This document shows positions 28,129 through 39,835 of a stretch of DNA of 64,000 nucleotides, piece by piece (within the stretch, counting starts at the first letter, position 1; each line of letters opens with the position of its first letter). Source of the stretch: Marisa cornuarietis (Eukaryota; Mollusca; Gastropoda; Architaenioglossa; Ampullariidae); the NCBI GenBank assembly GCA_004794655.1, contig SMMW01000005.1, positions 496,001-560,000 of the forward strand. Direction: 5' to 3'. Below the pieces are notes generated by a model. The model was not told the origin of the DNA. It did no database searches and saw only the letters and a program-made list of their open reading frames with translations. Both the position numbers and the translations under genes were made by a program.

Positions 28129-29121
28129 AGTTTCTATAAACGTGCATCAATGTGTAAAGCATATGGTGTGCATTTCGAATTATAGGCCCTGCTTTCTATT
28201 TTCAAATAAATAAAAGTGTTTGCGAGGCTTCTGGTTACCACAGAGTAGCCAACTAAGAAAACAATCATGGCTGCTTTCTACAGTTTGAACTGTCTTGTCT
28301 CGACTAGTTTCGTTCAATACATCACTACTAGAAGAAAACATTGCATCACAAAATGTGGCGCCTGTGTTTTACGAAATCCTTAATTAAGGGATCAAGGGAA
28401 GCTTGAGAATAACAGTTACTGCACTCGACTGTGGACCAGAAGGCTGCCATTTTGTCGTCTCCTCCTGCCTGTCACTGAAACGTTTCCCCTGGTTGTTCAA
28501 AAGAAATGGAATCCTAAGTATGAAGGGAGAGGGGGGCGTGTGAAGGAGAGAGCTGGGATCAGTCATCCATATACCATGCTAAGGACACGATCACAATGGT
28601 ATCAGACCCTTTTTACCCTTTTATGTATTTTGTTACACTAGCTGTAACCTTCAATTTAAAATTTGTGTGATGTGAATCTGAAAATCATCAAATTTAACGA
28701 CAGTGAAAAATATTTGTGGGAATGTGCATGATGTTGCTGTTCTTAGCGCGACTTGTGAGTCGAGAAAATAGAGACTACTTACACACAAAGTTGAGACCAC
28801 AGCTAGCTGACTGGTTGTCTTCATCTGTAAGACTACACTCCAGACTGCCGTTCAGAAGCTTGATATTATTGTATACCTTTGTGTTGTTCACAGGCTTGAT
28901 GGTCATATTTGATCTGTGAGCATCAATAATCCTCCCAATGAAAAGTTCATCAATTGTCTCCAACTGTTCGCGTTCTTTGCCATATTGTGCTAAAACGATT
29001 TTATTTTCTCGTGAATGTAGTGTCCATTGAGCTGCCTTCTCAGCTGTGCAAGTGAAATGAGTTTCTTGGTCAGCCAGTATTTCATGAACTCCGTCAACAC
29101 CACACGGTGAGAGACTCATAC
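24420..29121 (-). CDS. IgR2: multi-Ig receptor, ectodomain and membrane span
   Basis: Seven minus-strand exons repeat IgR1 exons 2-8 in order, phase and almost exact length (339, 128, 199, 303, 282, 318 and 120 nt; IgR1 has 351, 128, 199, 303, 282, 312 and 120). All are open, with good splice sites. The protein would have five Ig-like domains and one membrane span ending KKRMK. The donor after the membrane exon (G/GTAAAT) is intact, implying tail exons downstream (below 24420), but none resembling the IgR1 tail was found. No working signal-peptide exon is evident; a decayed candidate is at 29403-29452. It could be a gene with diverged ends, an exon cassette of IgR3, or a pseudogene in the making. 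Confidence 0.75.
24881..25198 (-). CDS. IgR2 Ig-like domain 5 exon
   Basis: A 318-nt phase 1-1 exon with FDVIAFPAP, GVWFAE, FCKSDRKHRYISRCTL and VEVTNKHGDKNFTF. Compared with IgR3 it lacks three residues just before the last strand (HSRYK against HSRTGLYK). Confidence 0.85.
25695..25976 (-). CDS. IgR2 Ig-like domain 4 exon
   Basis: A 282-nt phase 1-1 exon. FRCESDGRPTPNVSIY and ARCEDTATYTCSAWNEFS match IgR1 exon 6 closely. Confidence 0.9.
26391..26693 (-). CDS. IgR2 Ig-like domain 3 exon
   Basis: A 303-nt phase 1-1 exon with TVTCTC-type EVTCTCRTTSLGQPAGYLRW and TLMDHDRTWFRC. The core tryptophan is present. Confidence 0.88.
26887..27085 (-). CDS. IgR2 exon, second half of Ig-like domain 2
   Basis: A 199-nt exon, phase 0 to 1, with KSEVKVSGSCQFHTTLPTEE and LVSVSPG. 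Confidence 0.85.
27892..28019 (-). CDS. IgR2 exon, first half of Ig-like domain 2
   Basis: A 128-nt exon, phase 1 to 0. It encodes DPPQDVSCTAVNASWSVSV, then a cysteine, VYSSR and YACQL. Confidence 0.85.
28061..28130 (+). repeat. (GAAA)n microsatellite
   Basis: About 17 GAAA units (TTTC in the IgR2 sense) starting 42 bases before the acceptor of the IgR2 128-nt exon. It may act as part of an extended pyrimidine tract. Confidence 0.95.
28783..29121 (-). CDS. IgR2 Ig-like domain 1 exon
   Basis: A 339-nt phase 1-1 exon with SPCGVDGVHEILADQETHFTC near the start and NGSLECS...CGL near the end, like IgR1 exon 2. The acceptor is GTTACAG and the donor T/GTAAGT. Confidence 0.88.
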
Positions 29122-29300
29122 CTGTAACATATCAAACATGGAAAAGAGAAAATATTTTAAACTATGCCGAAAAAGTATATTTGACTTTAGGCTCAACTAG
29201 CAATGAATCTAAAATCAATTGATGGGATTACTAATGATAAACACACATACGCGCATTCACATCTGACTGACCATGAACCTACACGCACCTCTGCGTGCGT

Positions 29301-29301
<1 letters not shown>

Positions 29302-29350
<49 letters not shown>
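29302..29350 (+). repeat. (GT)n/(GA)n microsatellite
   Basis: Short compound repeat upstream of IgR2. Confidence 0.9.
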
Positions 29351-29402
29351 TAATGAATGACAGAAAGAGAGAAAAGGCTTTTGTTTTCAGATGACATTTA
29401 GC

Positions 29403-29452
29403 CTGATAAAAGCTGCGCATGCAGTATGTACCAAAAGGAACACAACTGCCAT
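29403..29452 (-). pseudogene. possible relic of the IgR2 signal-peptide exon
   Basis: An ATG at 29452 opens MAVVFLLVHTACAAFIR. The DNA around the end (CATGCGC, then TTTATCA) resembles the end of the IgR3 signal exon. Where a phase-1 GT donor is expected the sequence reads GGCTAAA, so splicing in frame would fail. The similarity is short and could be chance. Confidence 0.3.
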
Positions 29453-29650
29453 TACTTGAGCTGCTCTAAATCAAATCGAATCTTTGGACACTCATCACTA
29501 CCGTTGGAATAATGTGACTTTACCAGTAACAAGTGACAGGTAAAGAAGAAGCAGAAGAACGGCCTCTGTCACAAATCCCTCGTGGATACAAACCCGGTTA
29601 CACATTTTCGAGTGTTGTAACTGCTTATCTCGTCTCGCAGGTGTGTACAC

Positions 29651-29818
29651 GTATCTTGCTACACTGCATGGACTACAAGTATCTTGCTACACTGCATGGA
29701 CTGCAAGTATCTTGCTACACTGCATGGACTGCAAGTATCTTGCTACACTGCATGGACTGCAAGTATCTTGCTACACTGCATGGACTGCAAGTATCTTGCT
29801 ACACTATATGCTTTGCAA
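29651..29818 (+). repeat. 28-bp minisatellite, six copies
   Basis: Six tandem units of 28 bp beginning GTATCTTGCTACACTGCATG. The middle copies are identical or nearly so, and the last has drifted. The unit is not a multiple of three, so all three frames are open by repetition rather than coding. Confidence 0.97.
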
Positions 29819-29819
29819 G

Positions 29820-32100
29820 GAGAAAAGGATTCACGATCAGATTATCACAGATGTTCGTGTTCTACACCACGGTCAGGCTAGAAATATTTCCTTGTTACTT
29901 TCTTGTCTTTCACATCTGTTTCCTGAACTTTTAAACTGTTTATTTATGTGAGAGGCTTAATCGGAAATTAATATGTGATGTGCCGAGAAACATTTAAATT
30001 TGAAAATGCTATTAATATACTATAAACTAAAGTGTTTGAACAGAGATATGGACAGATTATGAACAAGCAATGCCATTGCGTTCGACGTGTTTTATTGTTT
30101 CACAGTAAAGACTTAATTAAATTCCCACATCGCTAGGTTTAATGATTAGTAAACTTTATCCATCGTTGAGTTTATCGTTTCCCTTGACGACTTGTACTTG
30201 CGGATCAGCAAAACCGTTCGTTACCTGTACCGGTCAAGTGATGAATAAACGAAGAAAATGAATAAATGACTCGAAAACTTTCAAAAATCAAAAAACAAAA
30301 ATGAGGCACACTTAATTCTACAGGCTCTACGTGCTAATTGTACATGCTTTTATCAGTCTGGTCACGACTTCACAAGTTTGGTCAGGAAACCGAGATATTG
30401 ATAATTAGAGGTAATAAAATGACGAAAGAATCCTTTTTCCTGTGTTGCTCTCATGCGCTGTAATCGTAACAAAATATAATTTTCAAATGTTTTGGACCGT
30501 TGCTACAGCCTTATCACGGCTGTCACTACCTTGAGAATCCCTTTAAATACAGTGTTGGAGAAAATGGCCAGGTATTTCTCTTGTCACCGTCAAGGTCACG
30601 CGCATCAGGAACAAAAATCGCCTCCTCTGGCACTCTTGATATTTAACATTTATACGAGTATAGACCCTCAGTGACAGCGTTACATCAAAGAAGAAGCGGC
30701 CATCATGAGGCACTTACATAAACCTACGGATCTCCGAAACAAAGCAGTCTCCATCCCCCCCCCCCCACATTCAGCAAAATAATAAAATAAATATAAAGCA
30801 GGGATGTGATATTGCCCCTTCAGGTGCCTCATTTCTGCAAATAGGACAAATGAAGCTGCCTACATTTCGCAGTCACTGGAGAGCGACGTCCCGAAGTACT
30901 TTTCAGGGGCGTAAGAAGTACGAACACATAGCTCATGGTGTATAACTCCTCCACTCCTCTAACGCACTAGAACGGAGTTACTTCCCTTGAACATGTGGTT
31001 TCATAAATGTGAGACTCGGCAAGCACAAGGTAACCTTCAGCCTTAACACGAACAAAAGATTTTTTGTGTCTGGAATATTATCTCTGAAACAGCGAGTAAC
31101 TTGTAAAAGATATTAAGTCCATGGTTGACAAATGTTTTCAATGTTGTAGGCCGCAATTATCAGTCCTCGCTGCGGTGGTTACATTTCATGGAGACATTGC
31201 TGTGTATCACAGACACAAGAACTGGCTTTCACTTACAATCTGGTGTAGAATAACCGGTAGCTGCATGGAGACAGTACGAAATTCGTTCTGAAACAACTCA
31301 CCTATCTTCGTTGACTTTATTTAAGTCAGGTTTACTTGTGTTTCTGTGAGCGTATCTGAGTAAATTGTACTTGTGTGTGTTTTAATTGTGTACGACACTT
31401 TATAAATAGTTCTATTGTTCTTTTAGTCTGATAAGTGTTTTACTTGATGGTTAATAAAGGAAAGTACATATAATGTATGTGTGAATGAAAGAATACTGAA
31501 TCAATGTCAGAACGGAAGCGCATTGTCTATAGGATTCTGTGCGATCTGTGTCTGTAGATTTCCTAGAGGATATTCTTCGCTGAATTTTTCCTGAGTTTTT
31601 CCCGCTTTATTAGCAGACATTATGAGGACATTAGCGTTATGTTTTCCTATCATTTCAATTAACTGCCCAATTTCTTCTCCTTCCCTTTATCTATTAACAT
31701 TTACACCAATACTTGACTGTAAAGCTAGTGTATATTAATCTACGTCGTTTAATTTTTTGTTGCAGATCATGTGTCAGTAGGAAAAAAATCGTTTGACTAA
31801 CCGAGTACCCCACCCCCTACCTTGTACAAAATATCTCGATAAGAACAAGAAAGCAGACGCTATTGAAAGGTGGATTCTTATTCTGTGTGTGTGTATATAT
31901 ATAGAATGTTATCAACTCCCAGAAGGCTCTTTCTCAATATTTATTAGTAACATCAATAATATTGGAAATGAATAAATTTGTATATTTATATTCCTTTCTT
32001 TCAAATAATATCTGGTGCGCAGCCTCTCCAAAGGCAAGGGCAACACTCGTGAAGAACTTTGGATTGTCTCCCGTTGCTTAAACGAAATACAGTAGTTTGT
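29820..32100. other. spacer, nothing recognised
   Basis: No exon or mobile element supported. A poly-C run occurs near 30757. No IgR3 tail exon was seen on the minus strand. Confidence 0.35.
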
Positions 32101-32112
32101 TGCATTTCAGAG

Positions 32113-32170
32113 GTTGGTTGTTGTTGGTTGTTTATGTTTAACGCCTTGCCAACAACTGAGGCTATATCAC
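32113..32170 (+). repeat. dispersed repeat, copy A
   Basis: A GTTG-rich head followed by TTTAACGCCTTGCCAACAA and a GCTATATCACGGC core. Related copies lie at 53790-53835 (+) and within 52565-52765 (-). Confidence 0.45.
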
Positions 32171-32394
32171 GGCTGCATTTAAGAGAAAGAGCGCAGGATA
32201 AGCAGAAGTGGTATTAGGAAAGACATTAGTTCTAAGAAAGACTGTTACCTTTTCCAGGTTTGCTAAAAGATATTTAAATTTGAGGGACTTTGCGCCAGAC
32301 GCAAACAGCTAGAAAAACACCGATTACACTCTGACACTAACAGATGTACCTGTAAAATTCTAGTTAGGTAAGAGGATGCAGTTGAAGGTGAGCA

Positions 32395-32640
32395 TCAGGT
32401 CGTGTGGTGGTTGAAACACTCACGCAATCATTGTAGTGAGGAAAAAGTCCTTGGTTCAGATCTCATCTCGCGACACTCTGTATATGACACCTGTTCGCAA
32501 AAGTGGTTGTCGAGGTTTTTCATCTGCGACTTTAGATTTCTCTCATCTTTCTCTTTGGGGCATGCCGCAAAAATCACATCACACTTTCCCACCATACGAA
32601 CTGACGGTTAAGGGATAATAGTAAGACATCAAAAGATAAT
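32395..32640 (+). mobile_element. degenerate tRNA-derived SINE candidate
   Basis: GTGTGGTGGTTGAAACACTC (box-A region) and GGTTCAGATCTC (box-B region) are spaced as in a tRNA. A pyrimidine-rich body (TTTCTCTCATCTTTCTC) follows. It is a different family from the SINE at 20781. Confidence 0.45.
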
Positions 32641-34187
32641 ACTAAGGATATTTTTACCTCACATATATGAGATGCGACAGACATTTTGATATTTTCACAT
32701 TGTTAATTGATCAAAAACACGACTGCAGCACATTTATCCATTTTATTATTATTTATTGCTTTCTGCAAATGCAATTTTAGGATTGTCTTGTTCTTGATGC
32801 GAACATGTGATCACAAGCACTCACAATGACAAAAAAATAAAGTTCGTGTGTAATTGCGGGCTTAAGTATTGCACAGTTAATTTTAGAGGCAGGTGACAAC
32901 ACCCGCAGTAAATGGTTATGAGAGGAACGTTGAGTTACACGTTCAGTCCAGATACTTGTTTTTAACAGATGTCATAGCGAAACTTAATACAGTCTAATAT
33001 TTTCACACATTGCCACATAAATATTGCTTTGAAATTGTATTTATTACTGGATCTGCAGTAAACAAAACAAAAAAATCTGTCAACACTCATAATTATTTTC
33101 TTAGTATTTTATTTCAGGTAATGAGTTAACACCCTTGTGTTCACAAGAATATGAAACAATCTTTTGCTTATTTTAAGGTCTGGCTATAAAACAACGATTC
33201 TGATTTCAATTAGTCTTTTATTAGTTCATAGCTCGTATACAGATGAATATGTACGGAGCGGTTAAAACAAAATGAAAATAGTGCTTTTCCGTGAAACAGC
33301 AACGGAGATGTAATCCATAGGTGAATATCAGCATCACTGACGAGAGAAAACTTGAAGCTCAGCCTTGTTAGGCCCTAAGATCTACCTGTCGATCAAAGGA
33401 CCCAGTAAGCTGTCCCTGTAAAATGTCTTCCGATTTCCACTCAGTCTGTTCCAAACACCGATCCTGTCTAATACTCGGCATGTGGAAGCAAAACCTTGCC
33501 ATACCCTTTGTGTACTTGGCGAAGAAAGGAATTTTTCTTGTCACGAGCTCCAATGTTGACTGCCCGATCGCGTCCGCGAAACACTTGTGCTGCCAACTTA
33601 TTACTTACAAACTCGTGCATAACATACTTTAATAATAGCTCATTCTATATGTCTTTGAGATGGGACACGTATGTCAATACATTTAAGTATAAAGTAGCTG
33701 CTAATACGACAGGAGCCAAACTAAAATATCTCCTATAAAGCATATATCTATTTCCAGTTGACACAGGAGAAACCTCCTAATAATCTTCGAGTTTTAGCCT
33801 TTTGCTTTGTATATAGTAAACTCGAATATCTTATTTTATCATTTCTGTTGAAAGACTGACATGAAATTAAGAATGCTTTATCATTTTTGATGATGTGGCG
33901 TTCCTAGAACTACTACCCGTAAAACTTACAAATTCTACCTCTATGAACTGAAATGTAACCTAAATACACTACTACTGTAGACTATGAGAGCAGTGTATCT
34001 TTTAAATGCTAGGATTAACACCCTTCATTGCCTTCGGCACAAACTGCGTGAATAATGAGATTTCGTGTACTTATAAGCAATCAAAACATACACATATGAT
34101 GCCATGTAATAAGATACTAGTACCAAAGATTCATCTACCAATTTTCAACTGCAAGCTATAATATGAATAAGTAATATATTCTTTTAC

Positions 34188-34307
34188 CTTTCATCCTTTT
34201 CCTCATTACAAGAACGAGTACAGCAACCACTGAGATGAACAGACTGCCACCAGAGGCAAACCCTAACACAGTGAGATGGTCTTTTAGTAAACTGTTGTCT
34301 TGTCTTC
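34188..34307 (-). CDS. IgR3 membrane-span exon
   Basis: A 120-nt phase 1-1 exon. It encodes LTVLGFASGGSLFISVVAVL, VLVM and the stop-transfer RKRMK. Confidence 0.88.
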
Positions 34308-37300
34308 CTGCGTAAAAAAAGATTAAATGAAAAAATCAGATTTAATTGTGTTTTAAATTCACTATCACCATCGCCTCCACCACCAAGACCAACACCACCA
34401 TACTAAACACTTAATCATTGCGAAATTTCTCTTGCTCACCTAAAACTATAAAAAAACGATTAACTCTGATCTGTGGAATTCAAAAATAAAGCTAACATAG
34501 GTTCGAGGACGCTTGATTTGTACAAAAGTAAAGTCGAGTGTTTTATTTTCTTTTAGGTTTTAACAAAAAATAAGGGAATTTTGCGGAAGCAGTTCTATTA
34601 CCCATTTCCTACGTAAAACAAGTTGTACTTTATCGGTTCCAAAAAGGTTTCTCTATTGTTATTGTCGTTACTCACTCACCCTGGATGTATTCAACAGTGA
34701 AGTTCTCATCACCATGCTTGTTGGTTACCTCTATCTTGTACAAGCCCGTCCGTGAGTGGTACGCATTGCCTAACATAGTGAGAGTACACTTCGATATGTA
34801 CCGGTACTTACTGTCCGATTTGCAGGAAGCATTCACCTCGAAGATCTTAACATAAGATAGTTCACTGCTATTTATTACTTGTTCTGCGAACCACACTCCA
34901 GACACAGCAGGTGCCGGGAAGGAGATCACATCAAAATTCAGCTCCTCTCTTTTCTCTTTGATCTTGATATTAATTAGATTTGTAGAAGACGTGCTTCGAG
35001 GTATACCTGATACATAAAGGAATTGTTATGCATACCTAAAACACAATTTTTACAAACATTCGATATAACTAAATACTAATCACAATATGCAGCACAGTAT
35101 TTGCTAAACTTTAATGACTACGCTATTACCGTTTTCTAAATGATGCATTTATTAAGGGATTTCAAAGGACAAAATCTCTAAGTTGGAATGCATTTGGAAA
35201 AGATATAATTCACTTAAGCACGAAGTGTTGAAAACTGATTTAATTCTACCACTTACATTCGACATCCAGCTGGAGATTGGAAGAGGTGGTCACGTGGTGG
35301 GAAAACTCATTCCACGCGGAACAAGTGTACGTGGCCGTGTATTCACAGCGAGCGATGGTTGTGTAGTTTGTAACAGAGAAGCCTTTAAATATCACATTGT
35401 TGTTATCGTTGTTAATGATAGAGATGTTTGGTGTGGGACGACCGTCTGATTCACACCTAAAGTGTATCTGGTCTCCTTCCTTGACTGTCTCGCTCCTTTC
35501 ATGACCGTTGACAGAAATCTTGGCTGTTCTGGGAATGTCTAAAAAATGTGTAACAATATGTAAATAACGCATTGTATATCAGTCTTATAAGACTACCAAC
35601 AATGTAGTATTGTATTGGTTAAACTGTAACTTACGAAATTATCAACCAAACCAAACAAACCACATACCTGCATTCATATCTCTTTTTGGTAAACGTTCGC
35701 TGTGGTTAAAAAATTATTAATAAAATAAAATAAAATGAATAACAAAAAAATCATTTGCAGAAAAAGACAGCTTGGAAATATACGACGATCTGTTTCTAGT
35801 TCGCTGTTCACATGACCAATACAGAGAAACGAATTGAAAATAAAGTGGTATCTTCCAGTCTCACCCTATGCCTATCTTCCTTTGCTTTCAGTCCTTAGCA
35901 ATCTGACATCTCATAAGCACCAATTATTAAACCCTAAAAATTTTCGTTAACCCTACCATCAGATTTACACCTTACAATGACGTCGTATCTCATTTATCTA
36001 TATATATATATCTCTCTCTCTGAACACTTTTAACTTTTGCTGGAGATGTAGAAATATTACTTACATCCCACACTTGCAGTGTAGTAGTTCTTCCCTCTTA
36101 TCGTATTTTGTCCCCAAATGATGTGGCAACTGAACCAGATGTGACCATGGTCTGAAAGGGTGAGGGACTGGGTAAAGTGTAGTTCTCCTGGTGTAAGGAT
36201 CGTTGGTTCTACCGTAACCGGTTCACTCTGCTCTGTCTGGTTGCCTGTGATCCCTCTCAAATACCCTGCAGGCTGACCAGGACTAGTGGTACGACAGGTA
36301 CAGGTGACGTTAGTGTTTTCTAGCACGTAGGGCTGCGGGTCACATGACAGGACTGGTAACCCGGGCTGCTCTACATAAAAATATAAAAAAATCTATGAAA
36401 ATCAAAATCTCTTAAAATGATTATATAGAATAATTATGCATTGTAATGTATTATTATTATATAATATTTATCTTTAATCTTCACAAAGAGGCATTGTAGT
36501 AATTCTTTTCCTCTGTCCGTCTCTCATTTCACTCTTTCTCTACATACTGCCTCGTTCTCTCCGCTCCTTTTTATCTCCTCAGGCTTTGCATTCCTCGAAC
36601 CAGACTTTGTACATTTGGTCCGAGATACTTTCTAGTCTCTGGTGTAGTTTCCTGAGGCGGTATTTTTGAATCGATGGTAAGTTTTTACACTGGGACAACA
36701 TGGAGAACGTAAGGACAAGCGTCTTGTTTCCAAAGTTATAAAGCAGTGTCCATACCCTGCAGAAGTTGTTTTACCCCTGGAGCCGTAGTTATAAAACGGC
36801 GGCAGAGTTGCCCAGGGATAAATTAACATGAAGTTATGTCTAATTCTGCTTTTAACAAACGACTGTACGTCTGAAGACCGAAACTCTGACTTTTCAGTCT
36901 AAGAACAGGAATTCATCTGCACGATTTTCCTGGCATTCCATTGACTTTTTAGCGAGAGTGTCCTTCTTCGTAAAGCACCATGAGCTTGCCCATATCTATG
37001 AGAACTGGCCCTATATAAGTTATTTTCTTTATTATTATATACCGGTTAAATCAATCAGTTTTAATAATGATGTTTACATAAAGTCATAAGGTAGATAATG
37101 ACGAGAAAGAAAGTATTGAAATTGTCTCTGAGGGGAAACTCAAATCTGCTTCTTCTGCACTTAAAATCTCTGATGAAGTAATCTTTCCAAGACAGTTGAA
37201 ACTTAGTTTCGATCATTAGCAGCCATCTACAAGTCCATCTTACTTTAGCCTCAGAAGATCAGCCATATCAGAACTTTTAAGTTTGGCATTTTATCACGTC

Positions 37301-39362
37301 TGCATTCATTCCTTCGTCCATCGGGGGCCGATGATGACCATGACTTCACGCAAAAAAGGAGTTAATGGTGGGTGCGGAGGTGGTTGGCGAGGTCAATCTG
37401 GGACCTGAAGAGTCTCCCACATGTGGGACAGGAGTGTGAAGACATGGGGTTGCCAGGGATGGACATTTTAGCCTTTCGTGCTGCGCATCTCTCTTCTGCT
37501 GCCGTGACGCGTCTGGCCTCAGCTGCGTAGACTCCCTGGGTGAGGGTGCTGCACCAGGATGGACGGTCGAGGGCGAGGGCCTCCCAGCTGGCAGCACTGA
37601 TGCCAAGGTCTCTTAGGGTGGCTTGGAGGCTGTCATTGTAGACTTTTAGCTTGTCTGTAAGATATCTGATGTCTCTGTATTATAACAATTTGACTATGGA
37701 AGAGCCCTTGTTTGATAGTCTTCTCAACTGTCATTTTAAAAAGCTTCAACTGGTTTGACGAATTCTGCTTGCCTAATTGTATCATAGCTACACTGTGTTA
37801 TATCTGGTGTTATGGTCATGCCCCTGCCTATTTTTCAAAACACTTGTAACTATGCCAGCCGAGTTGGCCTCCTTTTATGTGCAGAACAGATCAACCTTTT
37901 GTTTGTAGGGTGTGAAAACTTGGCGCTGCTTATTTTCTTTGTCGGCCTAAGAAACGCATTCCTTTCTTTCTTCAATATCTGTTATTATGTCATCATGTTT
38001 TTAGTGTTTGATGAAATGGTTATGGTAAAGAGAATGAAACAGATTCCCATATATATTAATATATTTATCTATATGCCTACGCAGGCGTATTTAAACTTCA
38101 CCTTCAAATGAACATAAGAAATAGAAAGAGAGAGAGAGGTGTATGTGTAATCGTTTGCATCTGCATAAAGATGTAAGTGCCAGGTAATTCTAAATACAAC
38201 TTGAAATATTTCATTACCAACGGCAAACCATTTGTCTTGGACGACGAATGTTCGACCGCCAGGTGAGAATGAGACCAAAAAGCCATAGTTTCCTTTTTCT
38301 ACTGGAAGTTCTGTGACAAAGTGACAGGAACCTGCCACCTTCACTTCATTCTTGGTGATCTTCTTGGTGGTCGGTGAAGTCACCATGGTGACAGTTTCCA
38401 AGGTTTTGCTCTCTGACTGAACGAATAAATTACATAAAAGTCGGAAGGAAGGACTGAGGATAACGTTCTGTCAAAAAACTAGAAAAAAATTATGAAAACC
38501 AGAGAAAGAATGAATCATTCATAGGACAAATTATGTTGGTTCAAAACTCGACGTAAAATATAAATAAAGCTGATACAATATATAATTATTTGTAATTTAT
38601 AACGCATACTGATATACATCATAGAGACACAACTGCAGCCTCACAAATGCTGTTAATTCTTTCGTTTTGTTCTCTTTGTAAACTTATTACCGCATTTGCT
38701 GCAGTTGCTGCTAATACAGTAGCACATAATCTTATGAATTTGTGTGAGTGTATGTGTGTTTGGTGTGGTCATTACTCACTGTAATTGTTACGTATAAAAG
38801 TATTATCATGCGATGTATTATGAAATAAACTATTTAGAAAACCTCTGAAAAAATCTTATCAATTTAAACAATGCTAACACAACTTTTAAAAAAAATCTTT
38901 ATTAGATCCTAAGATAAGCTGAACTTTGTGTTAATACCGACTTGCAGTAAAACTAGATCGAGTGTTACAATAAAGTGAAAATTGATGGCAAGAAAAACAA
39001 TGAAAGTGAATATAGCTTGCGATTGGGACCTACCATACTTTTGCGTCGAAGCAGGTGACACTTGTATAATCCACGGGAAGAGTAGACGCTGCTGATGACA
39101 CATGACACATTGACAAACCATGAACTATTGAACATTGTGCATCGCACGCCTTGTGGTGGATCTGGTGAGCAAGGTTGTGCTGATTATTACATTATGATCC
39201 TGTGCGCATACTCTGATGGATGTTTTTTTTAGGCTCTAGCATCTTGCGACGAGAGTTAATACATGACAACAATACTGAATGTTTTTACCATTAATCATAA
39301 AAATAAATAACACACTTAGCTACCTGTTATATATACTGAAGATGTCTGAGTGCACGAAACAG

Positions 39363-39445
<83 letters not shown>

Positions 39446-39800
39446 TTAAATTAGTGTGTGACATGTTTACCACCCAGCTCGTTTACTCTTTACTTACTGT
39501 ATATAAGAGAAAGAGGAAACACTTGAAGGAAGTAATTCAAAAGATGGGATCATTAAGATGGCCTTTAGTTTCAGTGCACAATGTCTGGGCAGAGACTGAG
39601 TAGATTGCGAGATGTAAGTAAAGTGAAATCATCTGTAGTTTCACAGCTTATGCTGAAAGTAAGGTCGTATTGCGAATAACAGTGAAAGTGGTAAACGAAA
39701 AAGAAATACCCCATCAACATTAAACAGCTGCTGGCTTTGTCTCGACTACATCAAGAAGCACATAAGCCTTTTCTTCTGGTTGTCTGCCTGTTTCTCCCTG

Positions 39801-39835
<35 letters not shown>

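Noticed and set aside
29533..29951. Open frames with repeated ATLHGLQVSCYT-like units
   Set aside because: They translate the 28-bp minisatellite; all three frames are open, and there is no splice or start support.
31760..31975. Exon-like plus-strand GTTGCAG/ATCATG... and a later SNINNIGNE frame resembling the IgR1 YLNNIG exon
   Set aside because: On the wrong strand for IgR2/IgR3, with an early stop, and the similarity is only a few codons in AT-rich DNA.
37346..37606. 86-residue minus-strand frame rich in Pro and Ser
   Set aside because: It is the wrong frame of the LINE C-terminal fragment; the real frame carries the Cys/His motif.
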